18,910 nucleotides of DNA from Candidatus Pacearchaeota archaeon ex4484_71. Lineage in GTDB: Archaea > Nanobdellota > Nanobdellia > Pacearchaeales > GW2011-AR1. Under the pieces are notes generated by a model, which did no database searches, was not told where the DNA came from, and saw only the letters and a program-made list of their open reading frames with translations. This document shows, one piece after another, positions 7,209-14,292 of the stretch (position 1 is its first letter; every line of letters begins with the position of its first letter). The stretch is taken from NCBI GenBank assembly GCA_002254395.1, contig NJDN01000003.1, positions 1 through 18,910 on the forward strand, written 5' to 3'. The position numbers and the translations under genes were made by a program.

Positions 7209-7457
7209 TTACTCTTTCTTGTTCAAAACTTTAACACCTAGTTCTTCAAGCCTTTTGACATGTGCTTGAATTATTGCTTCCACATTTCCGGCCATTCTCA
7301 TCAACTCATTTCTCTCATTCACGAGAGTGGTTATTGCACCTTGGTGGAATCCAATCTCTGTTTCTTTTGGCATCTTTGGAGCCTCTTCAGAAGAAGTTTC
7401 TTCTTTTTGAGTTTTTCCAAGAGCACCTTCCAGGTTGTCTTTATTTATTTCTGCCAT
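7209..7457 (-). CDS. Conserved-looking small protein of unknown function
   Basis: This 82-residue soluble protein has a polar, acidic N-terminal half (to about residue 35), probably disordered. A helical C-terminal half follows (about 36-80: GFHQGAITTLVNERNELMRM, then IIQAHVKRLEELGVK). Leu/Ile/Val spacing suggests a helical hairpin or coiled coil. I do not recognise the family, though similar short proteins seem familiar from DPANN genomes. A TATA-like box at 7478-7488 is centred about 26 bases before ATG 7457, so it forms its own leaderless unit between the trxB unit and the tRNA on the same strand. No catalytic motif is visible; a structural or binding role is a guess. Confidence 0.65.
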   Translation of the reverse strand: MAEINKDNLEGALGKTQKEETSSEEAPKMPKETEIGFHQGAITTLVNERNELMRMAGNVEAIIQAHVKRLEELGVKVLNKKE

Positions 7458-7477
7458 GCTAGGCGTAGAAGATTGGG

Positions 7478-7488
7478 GTTAATAAAGC
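7478..7488 (-). promoter_or_regulatory. TATA-like box for the 82-residue protein gene
   Basis: The minus strand reads GCTTTATTAAC, centred about 26 bases before ATG 7457. Confidence 0.45.
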
Positions 7489-7496
7489 TTTTTAAT

Positions 7497-7694
7497 TTAT
7501 TTTCCGTCCCGAGGGATAGTCTTTTCATATTGGTGTTCTTTAGAGAAACAGTATTCTTTTTGAGGGAGTTTTTCGTTGTATAGTTTTGGATTTCCTTTTT
7601 CAATAGTTCTATTAATTTTTGGTAAAGGAATGTAAGTCCTTTCAAGAATATCTGCGAACCCAAGTATTTCTAATAGTTTAGACGATATTCCCAT
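7497..7694 (-). CDS. 65-residue protein of unknown function, partner of trxB
   Basis: The ATG at 7694-7692 comes one base after the trxB stop (7698-7696), so the gene is almost certainly co-transcribed and translationally coupled with thioredoxin reductase. The protein has an amphipathic helix start (GISSKLLEILGFADILE) and then a Pro/Lys/Tyr-rich tail (TYIPLPKINRTIEKG...PQKEYCFSKEHQYEK...PRDGK) with one cysteine (about residue 49) and no membrane segment. I do not recognise it. A longer-looking frame on the same strand (7445-7663) overlaps it, but its Lys/Leu/Asn-rich content looks non-coding and it has no coupled start. A link to thiol redox work is suggested only by position. Confidence 0.6.
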   Translation of the reverse strand: MGISSKLLEILGFADILERTYIPLPKINRTIEKGNPKLYNEKLPQKEYCFSKEHQYEKTIPRDGK

Positions 7695-7695
7695 T

Positions 7696-8610
7696 TTACT
7701 TTTTTCCCAGTTCTTTATATGCTGTGTAAGCCGCTATTGCTCCTTCTGCGTTGGCTGTAACGATTTGTTTGAAAGGGCCATTTGTAACATCTCCCGCTGC
7801 AAAAACCCCCTCAACATTTGTTTTCTGATCTTTATCAGCTTTTATTTCTGTTCCTTCTAGTTCTATACCAAGTTTTTGCGCTAGTTCTGTGTTCGGAGCG
7901 CTCCCAATCTCAATGAATAGCCCATTCAAATCTAACTCTCTTTTTTCACCCTCAACAATAATTTCTACTTTTTCCAAAACATTTTCACCTATTAGCTTTT
8001 CCACTTTTGTGTTAAACATTACTTCAATTTTGTCATTTTTCTCTACCTGCTCTACCCATGTTTGATCTGGTCGGGTGAATTTATCTCTACGATATAAAAT
8101 ATACACTTTCTTTGCAAATTGTGCCAGTAACAGTGCGGCAGTCAAAGCGGCGTCACTCCCCCCAACAACTCCTGCAACTTTGTCTCTATAAAATCCTGCA
8201 TCGCAAGTTGCGCAGTAACTCACTCCTCTTCCAACGTAGTTTTCTTCTCCTTCCAGTCCAAGTTTTTGTCTCTCGCTACCTGTTGCAAAGATTATCTTTT
8301 TAGATTTGTAAGTATTCTTTTCAGTTCTTACCTCGAATGTATCTCCCTCTTTCCTTATTTCTTTAACAAGTTCTTGTTTTACTTCTGCTCCATTTTTCTT
8401 CGTTTGCTCCAACATTTTATTCATAAGTTCCATTCCCCCTATGCTTTCAAATCCAGGGTAATTTTGTATCTCGTGGGCGGTTCCCCCCGTTCCTCCAGGA
8501 ATGTGTCCTACTAATAAGACGTCTAACTTATAACGCGCAGCATATAGTCCTGCGGAGAGGGCAGCAGCTCCTGCACCTACAGCAATAATATCATATACTT
8601 TGTTTTCCAT
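7696..8610 (-). CDS. trxB: Thioredoxin reductase (NADPH, FAD-dependent)
   Basis: The 304-residue protein matches the low-molecular-weight thioredoxin reductase family in length and domain order. The FAD-binding start is DIIAVGAGAAALSAG (7-21), with Ala replacing the last Gly of GxGxxG. The redox-active pair is CATC (C133, C136). The NADP domain carries GVVGGSDAAL (147-156) and YRRDKFTR (173-180), whose arginines fit NADPH's 2' phosphate. The FAD-closing motif is GVFAAGDVTNGPFKQI (268-283). It passes electrons from NADPH to thioredoxin or a glutaredoxin-like protein in the cytoplasm. The start ATG at 8610 has a TATA-like box 26 bases upstream. The unit is divergent from argS, and a 65-residue gene follows one base after the stop. 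No thioredoxin gene lies nearby. Confidence 0.95.
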   Translation of the reverse strand: MENKVYDIIAVGAGAAALSAGLYAARYKLDVLLVGHIPGGTGGTAHEIQNYPGFESIGGMELMNKMLEQTKKNGAEVKQELVKEIRKEGDTFEVRTEKNTYKSKKIIFATGSERQKLGLEGEENYVGRGVSYCATCDAGFYRDKVAGVVGGSDAALTAALLLAQFAKKVYILYRRDKFTRPDQTWVEQVEKNDKIEVMFNTKVEKLIGENVLEKVEIIVEGEKRELDLNGLFIEIGSAPNTELAQKLGIELEGTEIKADKDQKTNVEGVFAAGDVTNGPFKQIVTANAEGAIAAYTAYKELGKK

Positions 8611-8630
8611 GGCTCGACCAGTGCACCTTT

Positions 8631-8640
8631 GTTTATAAAA
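8631..8640 (-). promoter_or_regulatory. TATA box of trxB
   Basis: The minus strand reads TTTTATAAAC, centred about 26 bases before ATG 8610. The divergent argS box lies only about 27 bases away, so the two promoters could interfere. Confidence 0.55.
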
Positions 8641-8657
8641 TTTTTTACATGGGAAAC

Positions 8658-8667
8658 CTTATTAATT
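8658..8667 (+). promoter_or_regulatory. TATA-like box of argS
   Basis: CTTATTAATT is centred about 25 bases before ATG 8687 and supports that start over the in-frame TTG at 8666. Confidence 0.45.
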
Positions 8668-8686
8668 GGTTTTCATTAGATTTTAT

Positions 8687-10396
8687 ATGAAAGATAAAGT
8701 AATTGAGTTAATCGAAAAATCCCTCATAGAGGGGGGCAGCAAAGTAAAAACGGAAGAGATAAAAAAATATCTTGAGATTCCAAAAGATATCAATCTCGGA
8801 GATTTTGCATTCCCCTGCTTTTTTTTGGCAAAAGATCTAAAACAATCTCCTAACGAAATTGCAATAGAGATAAGAAAAAATATTGGAAATCCTCCCGAAG
8901 AGTTTGAAGACATCCAGACCTCTGGGCCCTATGTAAATTTCTTTATTGATAAAAAAGCCCTTGCAAAGAATCTATTGTCTCAAATAAAAAAGGAGAAAGA
9001 AAAGTTTGGAGCAATTTTGACAAAACCAAAAGATAAGAAGACAATCCTCGTGGAATTCCCATCTCCCAATACTAATAAGCCTCTTCATCTTGGTCATCTA
9101 AGAAATATGGCAATTGGAGAGAGTATTTCTCGAATCGCGGAATTTAACGGGCTTAAGGTAATACGAGCAAACTTGAACAATGATAGAGGGATTCATATCT
9201 GTCAATCCATGGCTGCTTATGAAAAATACGGAGAGGGGAAAACTCCTGAAAAGTTAAAAAAGAAATCAGACCATTTTGTGGGAGATTATTACGTTTTGTT
9301 TAATGAAAAATCAAAGAAGGATAAGGATTTAGAAGTTTTGTCTCATAGAATGCTCCAAAAATACGAGGAAGGCGATAAAAAGGTTTTATCGCTCTGGAAA
9401 AAGATGAATAAGTGGGCTTTAGAGGGTTTTGATGAGACTTACAAAAGATTTGGAATAAAACATGATAAGATATACTATGAAAGTAAAATCTTTCAGAAAG
9501 GGAAGGAGATAATTTTAGGGGGTGTAAAGAAAGGAGTATTTGAGAAAAAGGAAGATGGTTCAATTTTTATAGATTTGGGAAAAAAACTTGGTGAAAAAAT
9601 TCTTCTGAGATCTGATGGCACCTCTGTGTATATAACCCAGGATATTTACTTGGCAAAGCTAAGATTTGAAGAGTACAATCTTGAGAATTTGATTTATGTT
9701 GTGGGAAATGAGCAGGAGTATCATTTCGAGGTTTTGTTTAAGATATTGGAAATTCTTGGGATTGGGTCTAAGAGTAAAATGAAGCACTTGTCCTATGGAA
9801 TGGTTAATCTTCCAGAGGGAAGAATGAAATCTCGTGAAGGAACGGTGGTAGATGCGGACGATTTAATCAAGACTGTTCAAGATATTGCAATTAAAGAATT
9901 GGAGAAAAGAGCAAAGTTATCCAAAAAGGAGCTTCGTGAAAGGAGTCTTGCAATTTCTCTATCTGCGATAAAATATCTCCTCTTGAAGATAGATGCGAAG
10001 AAAAATATGATGTTCAATCCAAAGGAGTCTATAAATTTTGAAGGGGACACAGGGCCTTACATACAGTATAGCTATGCAAGGGCATCAAGCATTCTTAGCA
10101 AATCAAAAAAGAGCCCCTCGTTTGTCCCTAAAAAATTGGGGGAAAAAGAAAAAGCTCTGGTAAGAAAAATTTCAGATTTTCCGGATATTGTCGAAAAGTC
10201 GTATCACTCATTAAATCCCTCAATTATTGCAAGTTATGCTTATTCTCTTGCACAGCTTTTTAACGAGTTTTACCATGAATCTCCCGTTATTGGATCGGAC
10301 AGCGAGGAGTTTAGAATTGCACTCGTGGAAGGATTTAAACAAGTTCTCGGGAATGCTCTTTTTTTGCTTGGAATAGATGTCTTAGAAGAGATGTAA
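8687..10396 (+). CDS. argS: Arginyl-tRNA synthetase
   Basis: This class I synthetase charges tRNA-Arg with arginine in the cytosol. The 569-residue protein shows an N-terminal Add-1-type domain (about 1-100, with NLGDFAFPCF and SGPYVNFF). It also has the HIGH-type motif FPSPNTNKPLHLGHLRN (HLGH at 134-137), a KMSKS-equivalent RMKSREG (about 380-386) followed by TVVDADDL, and the C-terminal DALR anticodon-binding domain (GPYIQYSYARASSIL onward, ending GNALFLLGIDVLEEM). The length fits the family. The start is ATG 8687 rather than the in-frame TTG at 8666, because the first has a properly spaced TATA-like box and yields the usual short N-terminus. It is divergent from trxB and followed in the same direction by the mscS-like gene 61 bases later. 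Confidence 0.95.
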   Translation: MKDKVIELIEKSLIEGGSKVKTEEIKKYLEIPKDINLGDFAFPCFFLAKDLKQSPNEIAIEIRKNIGNPPEEFEDIQTSGPYVNFFIDKKALAKNLLSQIKKEKEKFGAILTKPKDKKTILVEFPSPNTNKPLHLGHLRNMAIGESISRIAEFNGLKVIRANLNNDRGIHICQSMAAYEKYGEGKTPEKLKKKSDHFVGDYYVLFNEKSKKDKDLEVLSHRMLQKYEEGDKKVLSLWKKMNKWALEGFDETYKRFGIKHDKIYYESKIFQKGKEIILGGVKKGVFEKKEDGSIFIDLGKKLGEKILLRSDGTSVYITQDIYLAKLRFEEYNLENLIYVVGNEQEYHFEVLFKILEILGIGSKSKMKHLSYGMVNLPEGRMKSREGTVVDADDLIKTVQDIAIKELEKRAKLSKKELRERSLAISLSAIKYLLLKIDAKKNMMFNPKESINFEGDTGPYIQYSYARASSILSKSKKSPSFVPKKLGEKEKALVRKISDFPDIVEKSYHSLNPSIIASYAYSLAQLFNEFYHESPVIGSDSEEFRIALVEGFKQVLGNALFLLGIDVLEEM

Positions 10397-10457
10397 GTTT
10401 TGAAATCAAAACTCTTAAAAACAAAAGTATTCCATATAATTATAGAGGCAATAAAAA

Positions 10458-11495
10458 ATGTTGGAAGAATTTATTGTAAATGATTTTTTGAGGTTCGCAA
10501 TTCTTCTTATTGGAGGATTCATAGTAATAAGAGCATTTATTTTTTTCCTGGAGAAAGGCATTGTAAGATTAACTTCAAGAACAAAAACAGATTTAGATGA
10601 TTTGATAATAGAAAAAACGTCAAAACCATTGACCTTCTTGGTTCTTGTAGTTGTATTGAGAGTTGCAATAGAAGAACTTACGTTTGGGCAAAAGATTGAT
10701 GACATTGTTAACAGAATTCTTGTTTCTTTAATTTTTATTGCAATATTTATCATGGCTTATGCAATATTTTTCTTAATTATGACAAGAGCCTGGGGGATGG
10801 TCTCAAAGAAGAAGTCTGCCAAAAAAAATGAGGGCCTATTTCACCTAACGACCGGAACATTAAAAGTTATTTTTGTTGTTGCAATTTTCCTAATAGTGCT
10901 TAATTATTGGGGGGTCCAAATCGGTCCCCTCCTTGCAGGAATTGGGATAGGGGGAGTTGCAATTGCGTTTGCGTTGCAGTCCAGTCTTGGAAATGTGTTT
11001 GGGGGGATATCAATAATTTTAGATAATAGCGTCAGGGTTGGAGACCTTGTTACGCTTCCCGATGGAGTTACGGGTAAGATTTTAAAGATAGGGCTAAGGA
11101 GTACAAAGCTAAAAACATTTGATAATGAAATAATTGTTGTTCCGAACGGAAAGTTGGCAGAGAGTAATATCCACAATATTGCACAACCCGAGCCAAAATC
11201 AAGAGTTGTGATACCTTTTGGCGTTGCTTATGGTTCTGACATAAACAAAGTAAAAAAAATAGTTTTATCTGAGATAAAGAAGGTTAAGCATTTTGTTGAT
11301 GCCCCTTCTCCTTCAGTCAAATTTTTAGAAATGGGAGACTCAAGTTTAAATTTTAAGGCATTCTTTTTTGTTGAAAGTTTTGAAAATAGATTTGATGCAA
11401 TTGATGAAGCGAATACAAGAATATATGACGCTTTAAACAAAGCCAAAATAGAAATCCCCTTCCCCCAGATGGATATTCATTTAAAGAAAAAATAA
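10458..11495 (+). CDS. MscS-family small-conductance mechanosensitive channel
   Basis: The 345-residue inner-membrane protein should open under membrane tension to release solutes after osmotic downshock. Predicted membrane helices lie at about 10-30, 56-72, 86-108, 131-150 and 155-185. The last is the Gly/Ala-rich pore helix (PLLAGIGIGGVAIAFALQSSLGN), the hallmark of MscS TM3. The beta domain follows: GGISIILDNSVRVGDLV, then TKLKTFDNEIIVVPNGKLAESNIHN (family pattern VPN-x3...N). A C-terminal alpha/beta domain ends in FPQMDIHLKKK, close to the typical 'PQ..vh' ending. With five helices it is a little larger than E. coli MscS (three). GAGG at 10445-10448 is a possible Shine-Dalgarno nine bases before the ATG, and a TATA-like box may lie at 10413-10421, so this gene may have a short leader. 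Confidence 0.93.
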   Translation: MLEEFIVNDFLRFAILLIGGFIVIRAFIFFLEKGIVRLTSRTKTDLDDLIIEKTSKPLTFLVLVVVLRVAIEELTFGQKIDDIVNRILVSLIFIAIFIMAYAIFFLIMTRAWGMVSKKKSAKKNEGLFHLTTGTLKVIFVVAIFLIVLNYWGVQIGPLLAGIGIGGVAIAFALQSSLGNVFGGISIILDNSVRVGDLVTLPDGVTGKILKIGLRSTKLKTFDNEIIVVPNGKLAESNIHNIAQPEPKSRVVIPFGVAYGSDINKVKKIVLSEIKKVKHFVDAPSPSVKFLEMGDSSLNFKAFFFVESFENRFDAIDEANTRIYDALNKAKIEIPFPQMDIHLKKK

Positions 11496-11519
11496 AAACT
11501 TCTTTTTGTTGAAAATTAA

Positions 11520-12377
11520 ATGGCAAACAGATTTGAAAAACTAAATCTGAAGAATAGAGTTTTTCTGGCGCCCATGGAGGAGGTAAATGATATTGCCTTT
11601 CGCCTCTTATGTAAGGAAGCAGGGGCAGGATTAACTTGGACCCCTCTCACCAGTCCTCTAGATCCAAGAAAGCAAAATCTCGAAGACAAACCTATCCTGC
11701 AAATTTTTGCAACTTCCAAAAGGGGAATTAAAAAATTCATGAAGAAATATGATTCAAAAGTAAGTGGATGGGATTTTAATCTCGGGTGTCCTGCCGCGAC
11801 CGCGAGGCAACAAGGATATGGTTCTTATTTTAAGAATATAAAGCTAATTGAAGAGATCTTGAAAGAAATGAGAAGTTCTACCAAGAAACCTTTGATTGTT
11901 AAGATAAGAAAATCAGACATCTCTTTTAAAGTGCTAGAAATTGCTGAAAAATATTGTGATGCAATAGCGATACATCCTCGAACAAGAGAACAAGGATATT
12001 CGGGGGAGCCAGATTTAGATTTTGCATTAGAGATAAAAAAAAGTTCTTCGATACCAGTTATTTATTCCGGAAATGTGGGCGAAAAAAATTATAAAAGTTT
12101 TCTTGAGAAGTTTGATTTTGTCATGATTGGTAGAGCGGCGATTGGTCATCCAGAAATTTTTTCTAAGATTTCTGGCAACAAAAAGTTTAAGCGAAAATTT
12201 GAGAACTATCTAGACTTGGCAAAAAAGTACGGCCTTCCTTTTAGACAGATAAAATTTCACGCGATGCAATTTACAAAGGGCGTGAGGGGTTCAAGAAAAA
12301 TACGGAATGAAATGATAAAAGCAAAAGAAGTAGAAGAGTTAGAAAAAGTTGTTCAATCCTTATTCAAATCAGAGTAA
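11520..12377 (+). CDS. tRNA-dihydrouridine synthase family protein
   Basis: Dus enzymes use FMN and NADPH to reduce uridines in tRNA D-loops. The 285-residue protein has the TIM-barrel start VFLAPMEEVND (14-24; APM is the FMN-binding signature) and the active-site motif FNLGCPAATARQQGYGSY with catalytic-type C90. It also has VKIR with K128, AIHPRTREQGYSG with H152, the phosphate-binding SGNV (183-186), and MIGRAAIGHPEIF (202-214). A C-terminal helical tail (about 215-285) would bind tRNA. Motifs are slightly off-consensus (GSYFKN where most have GAaLL; SGNV for NGDI), as expected in a divergent archaeal Dus. Which uridine it modifies cannot be read from sequence. It starts 24 bases after the mscS stop, probably in the same unit, and its end overlaps the convergent gene by 25 bases. 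Confidence 0.9.
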   Translation: MANRFEKLNLKNRVFLAPMEEVNDIAFRLLCKEAGAGLTWTPLTSPLDPRKQNLEDKPILQIFATSKRGIKKFMKKYDSKVSGWDFNLGCPAATARQQGYGSYFKNIKLIEEILKEMRSSTKKPLIVKIRKSDISFKVLEIAEKYCDAIAIHPRTREQGYSGEPDLDFALEIKKSSSIPVIYSGNVGEKNYKSFLEKFDFVMIGRAAIGHPEIFSKISGNKKFKRKFENYLDLAKKYGLPFRQIKFHAMQFTKGVRGSRKIRNEMIKAKEVEELEKVVQSLFKSE

Positions 12378-12622
12378 ATACAGTAGTTAGAAGTTATATC
12401 ACAATCTATTGAAGTTTTTCCCACACCGTAATGTGGGCAAATTATCTGTGTTCCAGAGGATTTCTCTCTTGTAATTAATGGAGGGTGTTTTCCGAGAAAT
12501 ATTTGCACTTTTAACCCTAATCCTTTTTCTAATTTTGCTCCAGATTCTTTAATTAGTTTTTCTGTTCCGTATTTGTTTAAAAGGGGGCATTCAACCTCAA
12601 TAAGATTTTTCTTTGAAGGCAT
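12353..12622 (-). CDS. Small Cys-containing protein of unknown function
   Basis: The 89-residue protein begins MPSKKNLIEVECPLLNKYG and ends with a cysteine group: CPHYGVGKTSIDC, then ITSNYCIYSD. The four cysteines C12, C62, C74 and C81 could bind a metal. Basic and Gly residues in the middle (KLEKGLGLKVQIFLGKHPP) alternate with beta-prone stretches. I do not recognise a family. It has its own TATA-like box (12645-12654) centred about 27 bases before ATG 12622. The last 25 bases overlap the convergent dihydrouridine synthase gene, so antisense transcript contact is expected. The coding call rests on the promoter spacing, the compact arrangement and the non-random Cys pattern. Confidence 0.6.
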   Translation of the reverse strand: MPSKKNLIEVECPLLNKYGTEKLIKESGAKLEKGLGLKVQIFLGKHPPLITREKSSGTQIICPHYGVGKTSIDCDITSNYCIYSDLNKD

Positions 12623-12644
12623 ACATTTTTCTTATAAGAACTTG

Positions 12645-12654
12645 TTTATAATTT
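12645..12654 (-). promoter_or_regulatory. TATA-like box for the 89-residue protein gene
   Basis: The minus strand reads AAATTATAAA, centred about 27 bases before ATG 12622. It also sits just beyond the stop of the next upstream gene (12673). Confidence 0.45.
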
Positions 12655-12672
12655 TTATATTCTTTAGGATAA

Positions 12673-13353
12673 TTAATCTTGCCAAAACATGGTTCCTTTC
12701 CTGTATTTTGATGGCACAAGTGTTGCAAATACAACTCTCACAGGGTCTACTTCTTTTGGGACAGATTTTTCTACTTTTCTAGACATTCTTTCTAGTGTTT
12801 TCAGTCCTATTTCTCTACCCAATATGGCGCTTGAATATTCTATTGCTTGTATTATTTCTCTCTCCTTTTCCTCATCTTTCCTTTTTTTCCTTGTTTTAAA
12901 ATAATTTATCGCTCTCTGTTTGTCTGGTTTTTCATCAATAGTTCTTCTTCCAGGGCCCTCGAGTAGATAACCTCCCCCCAAAATTTCTGTATCGATGAAA
13001 TTTTCGAGAATCATTCGATGTATTATCTCCTCTTTTTCTTTGTATGAAAGGTTTGCTTCTGGAAAATTTAGTGTTAATTCCTCCAAACCTCTATTCACGC
13101 TGAGTCCGGTTCTTTCAGTATCTATTTCTTCTATTCCTATCCCCCCAAAAAGAATTGACTTTGTATCTTTTTTTAGTCTTTCTGGGATATATGGAAATGT
13201 AACGTTCAAATCTTTATACCTATGAATCAGAAATCTCTGGGATAAATTATTTAACACCTCTCTTGGGGATTCAGAGCAATAAAATTCCTTCTTCAGCTTC
13301 TCTGGAATCTCACCTCCCCAAGAAACATAATATGGGAAAATCTTTGTGGGCAT
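12673..13353 (-). CDS. Hypothetical protein, 226 residues
   Basis: I do not recognise this protein. It is soluble by appearance, with no signal peptide or membrane helix. The first half is mixed (PYYVSWGGEIPEKL, ILFGGIGIEEIDTERTGLSV, with a Gly-rich turn ILGGGYLLEGPG near 124-135). From about 145 it becomes strongly charged and helical (KQRAINYFKTRKKRKDEEKEREIIQ, cut here for length), ending with VRVVFATLVPSKYRKGTMFWQD. The charged helix could bind nucleic acid or form a coiled coil. A TATA-like box at 13374-13383 centred 26 bases before ATG 13353 supports a real, leaderless gene. Neighbours on the same strand are a TrmB-family regulator upstream and the small Cys protein downstream, each with its own promoter, so context gives little. 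Confidence 0.65.
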   Translation of the reverse strand: MPTKIFPYYVSWGGEIPEKLKKEFYCSESPREVLNNLSQRFLIHRYKDLNVTFPYIPERLKKDTKSILFGGIGIEEIDTERTGLSVNRGLEELTLNFPEANLSYKEKEEIIHRMILENFIDTEILGGGYLLEGPGRRTIDEKPDKQRAINYFKTRKKRKDEEKEREIIQAIEYSSAILGREIGLKTLERMSRKVEKSVPKEVDPVRVVFATLVPSKYRKGTMFWQD

Positions 13354-13373
13354 GTCATCTAAAATGTGGAGAA

Positions 13374-13383
13374 GTATATAAAA
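13374..13383 (-). promoter_or_regulatory. TATA box for the 226-residue protein gene
   Basis: The minus strand reads TTTTATATAC, centred about 26 bases before ATG 13353. Confidence 0.55.
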
Positions 13384-13409
13384 TTTTTGAATTAAAAATC
13401 AATCTAGAA

Positions 13410-14216
13410 TTATCTAACAGACTTCATCTCTTTCCAAGCTAACTCAAACATTTGTTCCAGAGCCCCTGCAAAGAATTCAGTATTTATCCAGACCCCAACA
13501 TCGTAATTCGGATGGAATTTTTCATCATCAAGAAGCATAAACATCAACTGGTTTCCATCGATAATTATGAATCTTGCTTTTATGTTTTGCATATTTCGCA
13601 CCTCTGCAACCTTTTTGAATTCCCTCGCAACTTTAAGGTTATTTTTATCTATTGGGGCAGCAATTCTTACTTTGACACCTCTTCTTTTAACTTTTTCTAG
13701 ACTTGGCATAAGTGCTTCTAATTTTCTATTAACTCCTTCCGCTGTTGTCACGATTGTTATTGTTTTTTCAGCATCTCTCACCATCATATCTAAATGATTA
13801 TATAGGTTTTGTCTCCCCTTAAGACTTCCTGAAAGATCAGAAGGTTCGACGAACTTTACACCTTTAGTGAATAAAGAATCCAATTCTTCGAGAACTTCAT
13901 CTCCTTTTAATTTTTCCAACCTTTGCGTTCTCTCTTTAGCTTTAACCATAAGATTTTTCTTTACTCTCTCTACAACCTCTTGAGGCTTAAGTGCAACAAA
14001 TTTTATAGGCTTACCTACCTTCATGATTATAAATCCTTTCTTCTCAAGACTCTCCAAAATATCATACGTCCTTGACCTTGGAACATCCGATATATTGCTC
14101 AATTCTCCTGCGGTGGAAGTTCCCCTTGAAAGAAGAGCCGTCCAGACCTTTACTTCATAAAGGTTCAAATCAAAAATCTTACGCAGCCTGCTTAGAAATT
14201 CTTCCTTAACTATCAT
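13410..14216 (-). CDS. TrmB-family transcriptional regulator
   Basis: The 268-residue protein has an N-terminal winged helix (about 10-80): LNLYEVKVWTALLSRG, then TAGELSNISDVPRSRTYDIL (recognition helix region, with the P-R-S-R-T-Y-D signature of TrmB regulators) and LEKKGFI for the wing. A helical linker (about 80-115) is followed by the C-terminal effector domain (about 117-265: ...VKFVEPSDLSGSLKGRQNLY... IIDGNQLMFMLLDDE ...), which resembles the TrmB/PLD-like sensing domain. Characterised members repress or activate sugar transport and metabolism genes in response to sugars. No sugar genes are near here, so the target is unknown. It stands alone with a TATA-like box centred 25-26 bases before ATG 14216. 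A possible full-length activator-type role cannot be told apart from repression. Confidence 0.9.
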   Translation of the reverse strand: MIVKEEFLSRLRKIFDLNLYEVKVWTALLSRGTSTAGELSNISDVPRSRTYDILESLEKKGFIIMKVGKPIKFVALKPQEVVERVKKNLMVKAKERTQRLEKLKGDEVLEELDSLFTKGVKFVEPSDLSGSLKGRQNLYNHLDMMVRDAEKTITIVTTAEGVNRKLEALMPSLEKVKRRGVKVRIAAPIDKNNLKVAREFKKVAEVRNMQNIKARFIIIDGNQLMFMLLDDEKFHPNYDVGVWINTEFFAGALEQMFELAWKEMKSVR

Positions 14217-14236
14217 ATCTTATTATTGTCTTTTTC

Positions 14237-14246
14237 CTTTTTAAAG
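14237..14246 (-). promoter_or_regulatory. TATA box of the TrmB-family gene
   Basis: The minus strand reads CTTTAAAAAG, centred about 25 bases before ATG 14216, predicting a leaderless mRNA. Confidence 0.55.
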
Positions 14247-14292
14247 ATTGCTATCTTGCAAAGGTAATTATGCAGTGTTACTTCTCTAAAGT

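Noticed and set aside
7445..7663. A 72-codon minus-strand frame overlapping the 65-residue gene
   Set aside because: It overlaps the trxB-coupled gene in another frame, is low-complexity Lys/Leu/Asn, and its start has neither a coupled stop nor a promoter.
10415..10753. A 112-codon minus-strand frame opposite the mscS-like gene
   Set aside because: It is antisense to a clearly coding MscS region and has a composition typical of a shadow frame.
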